64,000 bases of DNA from Wallemia ichthyophaga EXF-994 (Eukaryota; Basidiomycota; Wallemiomycetes; Wallemiales; Wallemiaceae). The DNA lies in the NCBI RefSeq assembly GCF_000400465.1, contig NW_008806286.1, positions 126,762 to 190,761 on the forward strand. Direction: 5' to 3'. The notes under the pieces are model-generated. The model did no database searches. It was not told the DNA's origin and was given only the letters and a program-made list of their open reading frames with translations. The translations under genes and the position numbers were made by a program. Positions 1-11,560 of this stretch are shown piece by piece. Position 1 is the first letter of the stretch. Each line of letters begins with the position of its first letter.

Positions 1-1028
1 GTGTCTGATTCGACGGTGTTGTGTTCCTCTTGACGGTCTTCTGGGGAGTGGAAGTGATGGAAGTGACTGAAGGTTTCTGGGGAGTAGTTCTGCGCGACTG
101 GAGGTCTTTGAGAGCGTCATTGGTACGAGCGGGACGTTGAGCAGCAGCAGCAGTCTTTGCCGTTTTTATCACAGCCTGTTCCGCTGCATTGCGTCTGCGC
201 TTAGTCGGCGTTGCTAGACTCTGTTCGAGACCGACTTCGCGCTTCGGTGATGTCTTTTCGAGCGTTCGGCCCGTCTTTCTGAGCGCCTCGAGCTGATCGC
301 GCGCGTAGAAATCTGCATCCTCGCAATACTTCCTGAATGTATGACCGGTAAGCTGCCAATCGGAGGCGAATTGATTGCGTGTAGGAAGTTCATCTATCTG
401 AAAGGTGAATGGTGTGATTAGTAGCAGTAAGAATAGTAACGGGTATACACACATTCAATGCGGCAGCCATTGACCAGAATAGGGCACCAATAAGCTCATT
501 CTTATACTGACCCTTTGTATTGTCGATGTAAAGCTGCTGCTTGGCGGGGACAGCGCCCGCATAAAAAGCATCCATCAACTGGGTGACATCATCGATGCGC
601 GACTTTGGCATTTCGAATTCTTCGACAAGTTCATCTGCAGTGAGGGGAATTTTAGAGGCGTCGTTTGGCGCGCTAACTGGGTTAAGTGGATTTTGTGCCT
701 CGGGTGCCTCTTGTGGAACAAGAAGCTTCCTGCACGCTTGAACAACCAATTGAAAGTCCTTGGGACGGATTGCAGATCTGGAAAGAGCGATAGACTCATC
801 GAATTGGCTGGATAATCCTTGTTGCTCTGCTGCCAGCATCGTACAGACCCAGGGAATAGCTGTGGTACCACCTTTGAGCTCGTGTGAGCCACCTGGCTTT
901 GTCGCCTTCCTCGCAGCTCTACAGAATTTATCGGCTGTGACTATGATTGTGTCATCAACGACGTCTACAAGTGATTTACGTTCGATACGTTCCATTGGTG
1001 GTGGTGAGTTGGAAAGGGAGTGTAACAC
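1..1028 (-). CDS. ORC6: Origin recognition complex subunit 6-like protein (3' end beyond window)
   Basis: Probable ORC6, the subunit of the origin recognition complex that helps load the replicative helicase at origins. The first exon encodes about 190 residues with two helical cyclin-like blocks. One of them (around TAIPWVCTMLAAEQQ) resembles the conserved Ala/Leu-rich helix of ORC6, and a second runs from about residue 165. A 55-nt intron (398-452) joins this to a tail containing a FYARDQLEALRKTGR helix and then a basic, disordered region with SPKR and TPTKRRR. These are good cyclin-dependent kinase sites and a nuclear signal, as in ORC6 tails of other eukaryotes. The frame stays open to the left edge, so the C terminus is missing. 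Two candidate starts exist (1028 and the Met at 995). Identification rests on overall pattern, not on a unique motif; an unrelated nuclear CDK substrate cannot be excluded. Confidence 0.6.
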
Positions 1029-1431
1029 GTAGATATATTTTGTTTATTTAAAGTCATATTTACATTTACATTTACTTTTAATTCACATCTCCAGGCTGTT
1101 TGCTACATCTTCAATGTGTGCTACGTGTTCAGGCATTTGTAAATATAACTATAAGTTTAAATACAAAAACACGAAAATAAATATAAAACGCGCTTATTCC
1201 ATCTTTACAACATTCCCGCGCTCATTCTCGTCGCTAGTTTGAGTTGGGGATGTATAAAGTGATTGGACGTGATTGGTGAGTAATTTGAAATAATGCAAGT
1301 ACAATTAAACAATTTCCTTTACTCAGATTCCATCCGCCTCCACACGCGATCTAGAACTTGTCATCTCCGCAGTTACCACGTTGAACCTCGACTTCCATCA
1401 GCCACCAAACTCAGTTTAAACTTGCAACCCC
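1029..1431. other. Intergenic region between divergent ORC6-like and GT32 genes
   Basis: This AT-rich stretch of about 400 bp separates two divergently transcribed genes and should hold both promoters. Apart from a likely 5' UTR intron near its right end I see no coding potential or RNA gene in it. Confidence 0.6.
1276..1326 (+). other. Putative 5' UTR intron of the GT32 gene
   Basis: A canonical GTGAGT donor and a pyrimidine-rich tract ending in TTTACTCAG bound a 51-nt segment, the usual intron size in this window. No ATG lies in the spliced leader between this intron and the start codon at 1432, which fits an untranslated leader intron. It also removes an upstream ATG at 1293 that would otherwise precede the main start. 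Confidence 0.5.
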
Positions 1432-3843
1432 ATGAAACCGTCTTTGCTACCGTTAGACGCTGGCCCAAGCGCTGTTCTCGAGAAGAGGTTGCTCGAATCG
1501 AGGAACAAGTCCAAGTACTTCACTACTTATGTATTCCGTATACCATTTAGCCATCGCTCAATCCCAATTCCCATCCCAAGGGTTTTTGAGCTTCTGGTTG
1601 ACGATTCTCCACCTCAACATATCTCCACGCGTTCCAGGCGATCTGAGCGTACTTTTCACTCCAAATTGAAGCTTTTGTTTCTCTTGGTTGTAGTTGCTTT
1701 CGCTGCAACTTTCATTTTTATCTCTTTCCTTCAAAAAGTGGCTCAAGATCATCAAATTGAACTTCCTTCCCCTTTTCAAGCCGCAACTACACTCCAATTC
1801 ACCAACGATGAGCTTAAATTGTTTTGGTTGGCTGAAATTGACGCTGGTCGCTATCCTTCCAGTAGAAAACTCCCTGATTCCCTTCAATTTGACGATTACA
1901 TCAAGAATCCTGCATTACCTACTTTCGAATACTTAGCACCTATCGTACAATCCCAAATCTTATCTTATTCTGATACCTCCACTTCTACTTCCCCTTACCC
2001 TCTCAACAACTCTGTTATCCCTATGGGTCCTAATCGCTACTACTACCACAGGGATAGCAGAGGCTCGGCTTATCCACCCCGCCCTATTCCATACTCTGCA
2101 CTCGATTTGGATGTTGTTATGGAACACTGCGATTTTTCTACCCATCAATACGTTAGAGATTGTCTTGAGGTTCTCACTGTTGGTGCTGGTTTAGATGTTG
2201 GTAACCACATTCACAGAGGAAAGCTCAACAATTGGTTGCACCACTTTACCACAAGCAACCCTCCTCAACAGAACCTCTCAAGTCTTCCTCAAATGAATCA
2301 GGATAAACAGAGTGACAGTTGCGATCCAGAGAATCCAAGGATTTTTCACATGTTTTGGGCAGGTCCTTTCACAGACAAGCCTTATCTTGCTCTTCTTTCA
2401 TTCCTTTATACGCAGAATCTTGGTTTACACGTCAAGAAGGGCACAGAGCAAAGTCAACCTGAAGCTTGTAAACCACAATTCTGGGTGTGGATCAATCCAG
2501 GACCTGCTTCTTCAATACCAAACTCGAATGCCGTCACAAATATGTTCGAATCTCTTACGGCAAATCCATGGAGCTCGCCATTCCTTCATGATCGTTTCAA
2601 CAAGTCGATCAAGTTCAAAATGTGGAACACTACCGAGCAACTTGACGGTGTGCCAGAGCTTGCGCCATACTGGAGAAATCATGAGTTATTCAACTCTGGC
2701 GGTGTGCGTTATGGTAGTCCAAAGAAGCAAGAGAATCAATCACAGCCAAAAAAGAATGAACAGGTAGATGAACAAAGAAAGAATCGTGAAGCAGAGGAGG
2801 ACGATGCTGCACAAGCAGCTGCAGAGAAAGTTGAAAATAACAAAAACACCCTAAATGCCCCAGTTGGGGGGTTGGATGAGGAAGATGGTACAATGGAAAA
2901 TAGAGTTGGATCAACATCTGATTCTAACTATGATCGTATCACTGTGGTTCTTTCGGATATGGCTAGATTCATACTCACGCATCGCTTCGGTGGTATCTAT
3001 ATTGACGCTGATACACTCTTTTTGAGAGATTGGGAGGAACTTTGGGGATGGAGTGGTGCATTCGCGTATAGATGGTCAAGACTTGAAAGTTATAACACAG
3101 CTGTGTACAAGATGCACAAAAACTCTCAACTCGGTAGCTTCCTCTTCAAGACGGCATTAGCGAATGGGTTTGATTTCCATCCTATGACGATTAGTAAATA
3201 CACTAGAGAAGCGCAACTCGATAATTTGCTGCTGCGACTTCCGGACGCCCTCTTTGATTCTGCGTGGCTCAACACGGAGAATTTCCAGATGGACCGGCCG
3301 CCGTTCCCATTTTTAAAGGAGTGAGTTGGGTGGAGTTGGAGTGTGAGAGAGGTTTTGAGCTTACAATTATTTTAGGTTTAAGCATCTCTTTGAAACACCT
3401 CCATTAGACTCGTCAGCACCGTCAGCTGGTGGATTTGAATCATTTTACAGAGTGAGCATGGTGTTTGTTGAGTTGATTATAATACTCATAAGAATAATTA
3501 GGGTGCTTTTTCTTACCACTTCCACAACCACTGGTGGTTGCCTTTCGATCCATCGCGGAATTTCCCAGATCTTGGAACAAGATTTTCAGCTGGAGAGGAG
3601 ATAGCTCGCAGCGAGCTGAGGAAGGGTGCCGGAGCAGCGCCTGTGAATCCAGGGCCAAAGAAGCCATCGAAGCAGGATGATTTGCAGCACGCATTTGCAG
3701 GTGATAAAGATAGGACAATAGAGATGGAGGAATCACAGACGAGCGAGGAACATGATCTCAGCTGGTCGACGATAATCAAGCGTACATTTGAGGCGTATAT
3801 CCGTGGGGAGCGGCCTAATATGTATGGAGAGTACATTGCGTGA
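1432..3843 (+). CDS. Type II membrane glycosyltransferase, GT32/DXD family
   Basis: A predicted 768-residue Golgi-type glycosyltransferase in three exons (introns 3321-3375 and 3452-3501). A cytosolic tail of about 77 residues is followed by one hydrophobic anchor (about residues 78-101), then a lumenal domain. The catalytic DXD signature is clear in GGIYIDADTLFLRDWEELW near residue 520. The second splice restores GAFSYHFHNHWW, matching the His/Trp-rich C-terminal block of GT32-like sugar transferases. A low-complexity Lys/Glu/Gln-rich insert sits just before the DXD block. Family members transfer mannose, galactose or GlcNAc onto glycans or glycolipids. Donor and acceptor cannot be read from the sequence. 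The start at 1432 is the first ATG after the probable leader intron. Confidence 0.8.
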
Positions 3844-4020
3844 GTGTTCGATCAGGTTTAAATACACATAACACACCTAACACACTGCACAGATGGTAGA
3901 TAAAAGATACATTGATACATTTTATAGTTTGTATTATTTTGTTTAATAATAGTTTATATATTTTTATTTCAAGCGTCTTCTGCGTGTTGACATAGCTACA
4001 ATCGTTATCTACAATCCATC

Positions 4021-5891
4021 ATGGTCCTCAGTTCGCTCAACGAGACAGATGGTATGTTAAATTAAAATAATTAATTTAAATTTTAATGTTGATTTTAACT
4101 TTCTCAGGGCCATCTCAGGCTTCTCAGATGCTTCTCGTTTCCCAGGCAATTGTATCTGAGCTGGTCCACGCCCAGGAAAAGGGATTATCTGTAAATCTGA
4201 ATGATGTCAGAGTTAAGCAATGCAAAAAGCTCAGAGTTACTGGAATGCCCAAGCTCGTTGACATTATTTCCGCAATTCCCGACGAGCACAAGAAGACACT
4301 ACTGCCGATGCTCAAAGCCAGACCAATTAGATCTGCTTCTGGTGTGAGTCGTTGTGACTTGCTTACTTCCTCTTGCTCACCTCTCCTCAGATCGCCGTCG
4401 TCGCTCTAATGTGCAAGCCTCACAGATGCCCTCACATCGCCATGACAGGCAATGTCTGTGTGTATTGTCCAGGTGGCCCAGATTCAGACTTCGAATACAG
4501 CACACAATCTTACACAGGCTACGAGCCAACGTCTATGAGAGCCATTAGAGCGCGCTACGACCCCTACGAGCAGTCTAGAGGACGTGTCGAGCAGCTCAAA
4601 ATGCTCGGCCACAGCGTCGATAAAGTCGAATATATTATCATGGGTGGTACTTTCATGTCCATGCCTGAAGACTACAGGAACAAATTCGTCGCTCAGATGC
4701 ATAACGCGCTCAGTGGCTACACGGGTACTGACATCGACGAGGCTGTCTCGTATTCTGAAAGGGCAAACACTAAATGCGTCGGTATAACTATCGAAACGAG
4801 ACCTGATTACTGCTTGAAACCTCACCTAAGCCAGATGCTTAGATATGGATGTACTCGATTGGAAATTGGTGTTCAATCTGTTTATGAGGATGTTGCACGT
4901 GATACTAACCGTGGTCATACTGTTCGAGCAGTTTCAGAGAGTTTTCATTTAGCCAAAGATGCTGGTTACAAAGTTGTCGCTCATATGATGCCTGATTTGC
5001 CTAATGTCGGTGTTGAACGTGATTTAGAACAGTTCAAGGAATATTTCGAGAATCCTGCGTTCAGATCTGATGGTTTGAAGATCTATCCGACGTTGGTTAT
5101 TCGTGGTACTGGATTATATGAGCTTTGGAGGACTGGCAAGTACAAGAACTACACGCCGAATGCGCTTGTGGATATAGTCGCGCGCATTCTAGCACTCGTT
5201 CCTCCATGGACGAGAGTTTATCGTGTACAACGCGATATACCAATGCCGCTGGTTTCTTCTGGAGTTGAAAATGGCAATTTGCGCGAGATGGCCCTCGCAA
5301 GAATGAAGGATTTTGGTACAGAGTGTCGCGACGTCCGATACAGAGAGGTCGGTATACACGAGATACACCACAAGGTGAGGCCATCGGAGGTAGAGCTGAT
5401 CCGCAGGGACTACACGGCAAATGGTGGCTGGGAGACGTTCCTGTCTTACGAAGATCCGGAAAAAGATATACTCGTCGGGTTGCTCAGACTGAGGAAATGC
5501 TCGGAGGAGGGTACATTCAGAAAGGAGCTTGTAGATACAGATGAGAAGACGGGACAGAAACGCTACGCGTCTATGGTCGTGAGTTGGCGTGAGTAAAATT
5601 TGCATTCACTGAAACATTCCGCAGAGAGAGCTACATGTGTACGGTACAGCTATACCGGTGCACGGACGTGATCCAACCAAGTTTCAGCATCAAGTGAGTT
5701 GAGTACTGCGCATTTAATTTAGCTGACCGTGATAGGGTTTCGGAACACTGCTGATGGAGGAAGCAGCGAGGATCGCCAAAGAGGAGCACGGCAGCCATAG
5801 GCTGGCTGTAATTTCAGGTGTGGGGACTAGAGATTACTATAGACGACTGGGATATAAGCTGGATGGTGTGTATATGGTGAAAGATGTTTGA
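4021..5891 (+). CDS. ELP3: Elongator complex catalytic subunit Elp3
   Basis: Catalytic subunit of Elongator, which starts the carboxymethylation of wobble uridine 34 in tRNAs. Five exons (introns 4052-4107, 4344-4390, 5579-5624 and 5694-5735) give 559 residues, the normal size. The radical SAM cluster motif is intact ([20 protein letters not shown], with three cysteines), followed by the invariant [16 protein letters not shown] block. After the third intron the acetyltransferase domain carries [17 protein letters not shown], and the acetyl-CoA binding motif [13 protein letters not shown] is completed across the last intron. The protein ends in [14 protein letters not shown], as in other Elp3 proteins. 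All joins keep phase and restore conserved sequence, so the model is firm. Confidence 0.97.
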
Positions 5892-6021
5892 AAGGAGTAG
5901 TGTAAAAGATATTTAAATATATATTGAAATTACACTAATGACGTAAATGATATTCGCAGCTGCTGCGTATCTCGCCGATATTTTTTAATTTTTCCGCAGT
6001 AGAACTAAATGATTTAGCTCA

Positions 6022-7050
6022 ATGGGCTTCGCAGCAACAGCCAAGAGGAAATCAAGAGAAAACGCGATGAGTGGAAACCAGGATCAGATTGAGATAAAGA
6101 CGCTCGAGACAGAGCGTAGGAGCAGTCCACCACCAGCACCAGCACCGCAATCACACAAGCCAAAACTGAGTCCATACGTTATCATCCCCATTTGGATAGC
6201 ACTCAGCTCAAGCGTAATACTCTATAACAAAGCAATCCTCGATTCTTTCCACTTTAAATATCCCGTCTTCTTAGTCACATATCATTTGACGATTTCTACT
6301 ATCGGTACACGGGTTTTAGCAAAATTCACCAATCTATTGCCAGATTTGAAAGATGTAAATATGACAAAGGAAATCTGGGTTAAGAAAATACTCCCAATTG
6401 GTGTCTTCTTCTCCGGTTCTCTGATCTTTTCAAACACGGCGTATATGTACCTGAGTGTATCGTTTATTCAGATGCTTAAGGCTTTTACTCCGGTGGCTAT
6501 CCTCGTTGTCTCCTCTGCATTCGGACTTAGCGCAATGGACAAGAAGACATTCGGTATCGTATCAATGATCTCATCAGGTGTCTGTATCGCTTCATTCGGT
6601 GAAGCTGCCTGGAATACAACTGGTTTCGCTGTACAAGTCATAGCTATCCTATTAGAAGCTTCAAGATTAGTCATGATTCAACTCATCTTGACTAATTTGA
6701 AGATGAGTCCACTCACATCAATGTACTTCTTCGCTCCAGTGTGCGCTGTTATCAACGCATGTATCCTACCATTCACAGAAGGCTGGGCACCTTTCGTTCA
6801 CTTGAAGGATCTAGGGGGTATTGTTTTAGCTACCAACGCATCAGTCGCATTTGGATTAAATGTCGCAGCTGTTTTCTTGATTGGTGCTGCATCTTCATTG
6901 GTGCTCACACTCGCAGGTATTGGTAAGGATCTACTGTTGATTGCAGGATCTGCTATCATATTCGGTGGCTACCCAACTGTACTTCAATTATTTGGTTACT
7001 CGATTGCTCTAGGTGGTCTTGTCTTATTCAAAACCCAAGGTAAGAAGTAA
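6022..7050 (+). CDS. Triose-phosphate/nucleotide-sugar transporter (TPT/DMT) family protein
   Basis: An intronless gene for a 342-residue polytopic protein of the drug/metabolite transporter superfamily, TPT branch. After a 50-residue Ser/Pro-rich cytosolic head comes PYVIIPIWIALSSSVILYNK, the typical first helix of fungal TPT proteins. The FPVFLVTYH-type second helix follows, and about ten hydrophobic segments in all. Conserved family features include NTAYMYLSVSFIQMLKA and the C-terminal GKDLLLIAGSAIIFG. Proteins of this family exchange nucleotide sugars or phosphorylated sugars across Golgi/ER membranes. Many fungal paralogues remain uncharacterised, so the substrate is not assigned. A second in-frame Met at residue 16 is an alternative start. 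Confidence 0.85.
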   Translation: MGFAATAKRKSRENAMSGNQDQIEIKTLETERRSSPPPAPAPQSHKPKLSPYVIIPIWIALSSSVILYNKAILDSFHFKYPVFLVTYHLTISTIGTRVLAKFTNLLPDLKDVNMTKEIWVKKILPIGVFFSGSLIFSNTAYMYLSVSFIQMLKAFTPVAILVVSSAFGLSAMDKKTFGIVSMISSGVCIASFGEAAWNTTGFAVQVIAILLEASRLVMIQLILTNLKMSPLTSMYFFAPVCAVINACILPFTEGWAPFVHLKDLGGIVLATNASVAFGLNVAAVFLIGAASSLVLTLAGIGKDLLLIAGSAIIFGGYPTVLQLFGYSIALGGLVLFKTQGKK

Positions 7051-7145
7051 AAAAACCTTAATCAAGTTTTTATTATTTGTAATTTTCATGAAAATAGACG
7101 TATATTGCATCATAATTCTGTTATCCTTGTTATCCTACAATAGCC

Positions 7146-9949
7146 ATGATGAAATTTGATAAAGTTGATGGATTTCAATTAGGACAGGGGAATTTTAATG
7201 TAAATAATACTTCCAACACCCCACCATCAAAGCGCCAGAAGATATCAGATAGCGATCGTAGCCATCATAAGCCGGGATCAATCACTCTCCAGCTCAAACC
7301 CCTATCACTCCGTTCTCCCCCCAAATCCCACGAAAGCAACTGCTACAGATCGATTACTAACTTTATTGGCTGCTTGATTGATAATAACCTCCCTAATCAT
7401 CTCAAAGTTGAAACTCTACAGTCAAATGTAAGAGATTTGATGAGGATTTATCTCAAATCTTCGGATTTGTATGGCTTTATATTGAGAGAAGTACGCAGAG
7501 GTTTGGCTGCTCTCAAACCTCAATCATTCAATCAGGACGAGCATTCTGGTCTATTTATTCGCAGTATCAGTGAAATCTACTCAAAATCAGAAAGCTGGAT
7601 GGTGCGTTTGATTGCTCTACTCTCAATTTATCTAACAATCTCATTTAGAAAGTTATCAGATACGTCTTTGCTGATCTCGATAGATGTTATGCCTCCAAAA
7701 CGTCTGGTGTGCAACCGTTTCAAGTTCAAATAGAACATCTGTTTAGAGAAATTATCCTCAATGACTCTCATATCTATAAATGGCTTTTTATCGATCTGAA
7801 CAATTGCCTGGTAAAAGTCAGACAATCTCTTAGTTTCCTCACAAACATACACCATCCCGAGGGATCAATCGAAAAAGCTATAAACACATCAAATCAACTC
7901 AACGAGCTTGTTCAAGTACACAACCTCTACCAGCTCGCTAAATGTCTCGATTGGGAGCTGCCGGCCATTGCAAATGTCTATCTCCAGACTATGGATGATG
8001 TAATCGAAAAGGTATGCGGAGTCGCTGTTGATCAGTCTCTCAAGGTCAATGATGTGGTGAACAAAATCTACTTGCACAATTCCTTTGAGGATGCAGTGAG
8101 TTGGAGGATCGATGAGCACTTTAGTTGGGACAACAGAAATCATATGGCTAGAAAATACTTGTCACTGACTTTCGACGGTATAGTTAAAGCAGGAGTTGAG
8201 GAATTAATACCATATAGCTGGAATAACTCATCCAACAGAAGCACCATTGAGTACAATGAGATACCATCAATAACAACACCCAAGATAAGCTTGACAAGGG
8301 AGCTAAATGAAATAATCAGGCACACACCCTACAAAGAAGACTTTGATCTGCTGCTGCTGGAGAGAATCAACATCGTGATCAAGATGTTTGTGTCTAACGA
8401 GGAGAATGATCAGTATTTAATACTCGCCTTAATTGGAACTCTCAGAGAACTGAATAAATTCTATAGCCATGTGTTTGACATTCCCATCACATCAAGTTAC
8501 TCGCAGTATAAGGAATCTTTCTCCAAGGGTTTACAGTTCAGAGCTAACAAGCCTGCCGAGATGATTGCAAAATTTTTGGATAGTCTGCTCAAAGATAAAC
8601 GCGGACAGGGCGAGAATATGGAGAAGGTGGTTGATGGAGCTGTTGAACTTTTCCGTATTGTCAAAGATAAGGATATGTTTTCGGCATTCTACACACTCTC
8701 ATTAGCAAGAAGACTTGTGAAGAATACTTCAGCTTCCAATGATAATGAGAGGGATTTAATCAGTAGAATTACCAAAGTAGCTGGATCAGATTTCACTCAG
8801 AAGTGAGTTGACTTTGCTTCTTAGGAAGAGATATTAACGCGCTGATGTAGCTGGGAAGAGATGATGAAAGATATTGAGATTTCCGATGAAATTTCGAACA
8901 AATTCAGAGATGCTCATCAGACGAAACTCCAAAGAGCTACCATCGTCCAAGCTGCAAGATGGCCATTTAAGGGGCAGCATCTTTCGCTGAGGGTGAAGGA
9001 TATGGCAGATAAGGATGCATCAGAAGTTGCTAAACAGGCGCATATCTCACAAGGTGATGTAACGATACCGCAATGGGTGAGTGTTTGATTATCGGGAGGA
9101 TGTCAACTAAATTATTAAACAACACAAACAACTCCACAGATGACAGAAGAGTTGGTCGAATTCACTCAGTATTATCAGGGCGTACATGCCAACAGATGTC
9201 TCACATGGAACCATTCCTTGGCTGAGGTTAGTTTGAACGGCGAGTTTGAATCGAACGGAGGCGAGAGGAGTGAGAAAGAGATAATAATGCCGCTACCTGC
9301 TTCACTGATATTGATGGTGTTCAATGATAAAGACGAGGGAGAGAAAGTAAGTTACGATGAGCTAGCACAATCAACTGGACTACGTGGGTCAACATGTTAG
9401 TTTCTCTAACCTGCTTACACGTCACAGCCGAGGGAGAGCTGAAGAGGATGCTGCAATCGCTGTCATTCGGTAAAGTAAAGCTGCTGCAGAGGTTCAAGAA
9501 GAAAGATAGCTGGGCGGGCAAGGAGATAAAGTCGAGCGATAGCTTTGCAGTCGTGAAGGTGCTCGAGCATCCAAGAAAGAGGTTTAGACTGCCGATCATA
9601 ACGGCCGAAGTAGATGTAAGTGGGGGTGGTAAATGCGCTCGTGCGCACATGATTAACTAGCAGCTGATATGACTCTCAGGTCGAAGAATCTAAAGAAACG
9701 ACAGCTGAAGTTGAGTCAGCTAGAGTGTTTGCATTGCAAGCATCTGCAGTGAGAGTCTTAAAGGCTAGGAAGAAGATCAATGTGAATGAGCTTATCCACG
9801 AGGTGATTGCGGATATTGAGAAAAGATTGACACTGAAGAATGAGATGGGATTGGCGAAGCAGATTAAGCAGACGATTGAAGGGCTGATTGAGAAGGATTA
9901 TGCAGAGAGGATAGAAGGGCAAAGAAATATGCTACAGTATGTCGCCTAG
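7146..9949 (+). CDS. CUL4: Cullin, probably CUL4-type ubiquitin ligase scaffold
   Basis: An 849-residue cullin in six exons (introns 7602-7648, 8803-8850, 9077-9139, 9396-9427 and 9616-9679). The N terminus carries a basic PPSKRQK stretch before the cullin repeats, like CUL4 and unlike CUL1 or CUL3. The cullin homology domain contains NKPAEMIAKFLDSLL and the FSAFYTLSLARRLVKN block. The C-terminal winged helix ends in IEKDYAERIEGQRNMLQYVA. The neddylation lysine is expected in AVRVLKARKK near residue 788. Cullins scaffold RING ubiquitin ligases; CUL4 binds DDB1-like adaptors and acts in replication and repair. MMS22/MUS7, a known partner of a yeast cullin ligase, is about 17 kb away. Assignment to CUL4 rather than another cullin is moderately secure. 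Confidence 0.88.
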
Positions 9950-10184
9950 AATAGGTGTAGACGAGATGAATGTATTAAACGCTTAAAATGTCTAACAAGT
10001 GTGATGAGTTGTGAGTGAGATAAATTTTACCAAAAAGGGAGGAAGAGAAGGACCAGAGTGGGTATTGCATTTATCTAGAATAAAACAAATAGATTCGCTG
10101 GTGTAAATATAATTTTTTACAAATTATTTTTATCAAGAAGATTTGACCACGCTTCTTGACGCTCGTCGGTCAAAGACTTCAAGG

Positions 10185-10648
10185 ATGCCAAAAATATTCA
10201 AGTCAGGCAAGGTTTGCGTAGTCTTGAGTGGTAGATACGCAGGTAAAAAGGTTGTCGTGATCAAGCAATTCGATGAAGGCACCAAGGAGCGTCCATACGG
10301 CCATTGCTTGGTTGCGGGTGTTGAGCGTTACCCATTGAAGGTGCACAAGCAAATGGGTGCCAAGTTGATTGAGCGTCGTTCAAAGGTGAAGCCATTCATC
10401 AAGTCAATCAACTACAACCACTTGATGCCAACCCGTTACGCACTTGAACTTGAAGGCTTGAAGGGTGTTGTATCCCCAGAGACCTTCAAGGAGCCAACTC
10501 AACGTGAAGATGCTAAGAAGCAGATCAAGAAGCTCTTCGAAGAGCGCTACCACAGTGGAAAGAACCGCTGGTTCTTCCATGCTTTACGCGTGAGTAATGT
10601 GTTGAGTATACAAGTGAAAAAGCTAATGAAAACCTTAAACAGTTCTAA
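10185..10648 (+). CDS. RPL27: 60S ribosomal protein eL27
   Basis: Large-subunit ribosomal protein eL27, 136 residues in two exons. The protein begins [20 protein letters not shown], has the family block [17 protein letters not shown], and reads [12 protein letters not shown] at the exon end. The intron (10590-10642) is followed by a terminal exon of only six bases, encoding one Phe and a TAA stop. This restores the conserved Leu-Arg-Phe C terminus seen in eL27 from yeast to human. Without the intron the protein would run on for about 45 unrelated residues. Codon choice is strongly biased (AAG, CGT, GGT), as expected for a highly expressed gene. The Met at 10185 is chosen because it gives the conserved N terminus. 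The FAD synthase gene lies convergently 58 bp downstream. Confidence 0.96.
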
Positions 10649-10706
10649 TCTCAATCATCAACACTTGATTGTCTGTAAATTGAATGAATGCAAATTGGTT
10701 CAGTCG

Positions 10707-11321
10707 TTACAAAGAGTATCTACCTGATCTTTCATGTGTGTCGTGTGTTAGTGTGTAAGCAGGAGCGTAAGTATCATTATCTATTCTAAGATGGGGGTTC
10801 TTCTGTGTGTTGTGGATAGAGCCTAGAGAGGTATAACCATGATCATATAAAGGGCAGTAAGGAATTTTGAAATGAAGAAGATAGTCCCAAATCTGTTGGT
10901 AGCTGGTGTGTAGAATTGGATGTACTCTAAGTATCCTAGGCCAATCACTATCAGTGTAAGACATAGTGTCCAAGTCATGTCCATTTGGATCTGTAGCACG
11001 TGTTCCGATGAAGATGACTTTAATATTCTTTGAATCATTTATGAAATCATTCAAACCATCTTTCATCGGCTTATTTGAAGTGTATATGTCTAAATTAAAT
11101 GTCTTTTTCGATTCCTCGACGAACTGATCAACCTGAGTAAAGTTATCTTGTGTTCTAATGTATAAACTCTTTGTAGGCGTTGAGATTGATAATTTTCGTT
11201 TAACATTGCTTATTATTGATGCTAACACTGTACAATCCTTACCACCATTGAAGCTTAATGAGATATCTTTAGAATCAAAGGATTTATAAGTATCTTCAAT
11301 TAGCTTTGTTGCCACTTCCAT
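10707..11321 (-). CDS. FAD1: FAD synthase (FMN adenylyltransferase), PAPS-reductase fold
   Basis: FAD synthase transfers AMP from ATP to FMN. This intronless gene encodes 204 residues with the PAPS-reductase/ATP-pyrophosphatase fold. The nucleotide loop is [13 protein letters not shown] near residue 22. [11 protein letters not shown] and the [19 protein letters not shown] segment follow, then [16 protein letters not shown], which is diagnostic of fungal Fad1. At 204 residues it is shorter than the yeast enzyme (about 300), lacking an N-terminal extension but keeping the core motifs. It converges on RPL27 and its start lies 20 bp from a small divergent ORF. Confidence 0.93.
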   Translation of the reverse strand: MEVATKLIEDTYKSFDSKDISLSFNGGKDCTVLASIISNVKRKLSISTPTKSLYIRTQDNFTQVDQFVEESKKTFNLDIYTSNKPMKDGLNDFINDSKNIKVIFIGTRATDPNGHDLDTMSYTDSDWPRILRVHPILHTSYQQIWDYLLHFKIPYCPLYDHGYTSLGSIHNTQKNPHLRIDNDTYAPAYTLTHDTHERSGRYSL

Positions 11322-11341
11322 CTCCGATTATATATCTCCAA

Positions 11342-11521
11342 ATGACTTCAAAATTACAAGCAGATAAAGACTATCTACTATACCTGTTAATGACAAATTT
11401 TTTATTATTTTGGATTATCTACAACTACGATATTTCGATTATAATCTCTATTTTCATCTTAATTTTAATTTCCTTCATTTACTTAATTTATTACTCACTC
11501 ATTTTATTTAAACATTCCTAA
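11342..11521 (+). CDS. Possible 59-residue two-helix membrane protein
   Basis: A short ORF starting 20 bp from the FAD1 start codon on the opposite strand. It encodes a charged 11-residue head followed by two adjacent hydrophobic segments separated by NYD, ending in a short basic tail (LFKHS). Small ER subunits of this shape exist (DPM2, small serine palmitoyltransferase subunits), but I see no signature motif of any of them. The sequence is AT-rich, and AT-rich intergenic DNA can produce hydrophobic ORFs by chance, so this may not be a gene. Its clean ATG and the tight divergent spacing typical of this genome are the only support. Confidence 0.3.
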   Translation: MTSKLQADKDYLLYLLMTNFLLFWIIYNYDISIIISIFILILISFIYLIYYSLILFKHS

Positions 11522-11560
11522 TCCGACGCTTTGGGAATTCAAGGTTACGACGCAACTACG

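Noticed and set aside
1293-1550. 85-codon ORF upstream of the GT32 gene
   Set aside because: Its start lies in the probable 5' UTR intron and the rest overlaps the GT32 frame; no conserved feature.
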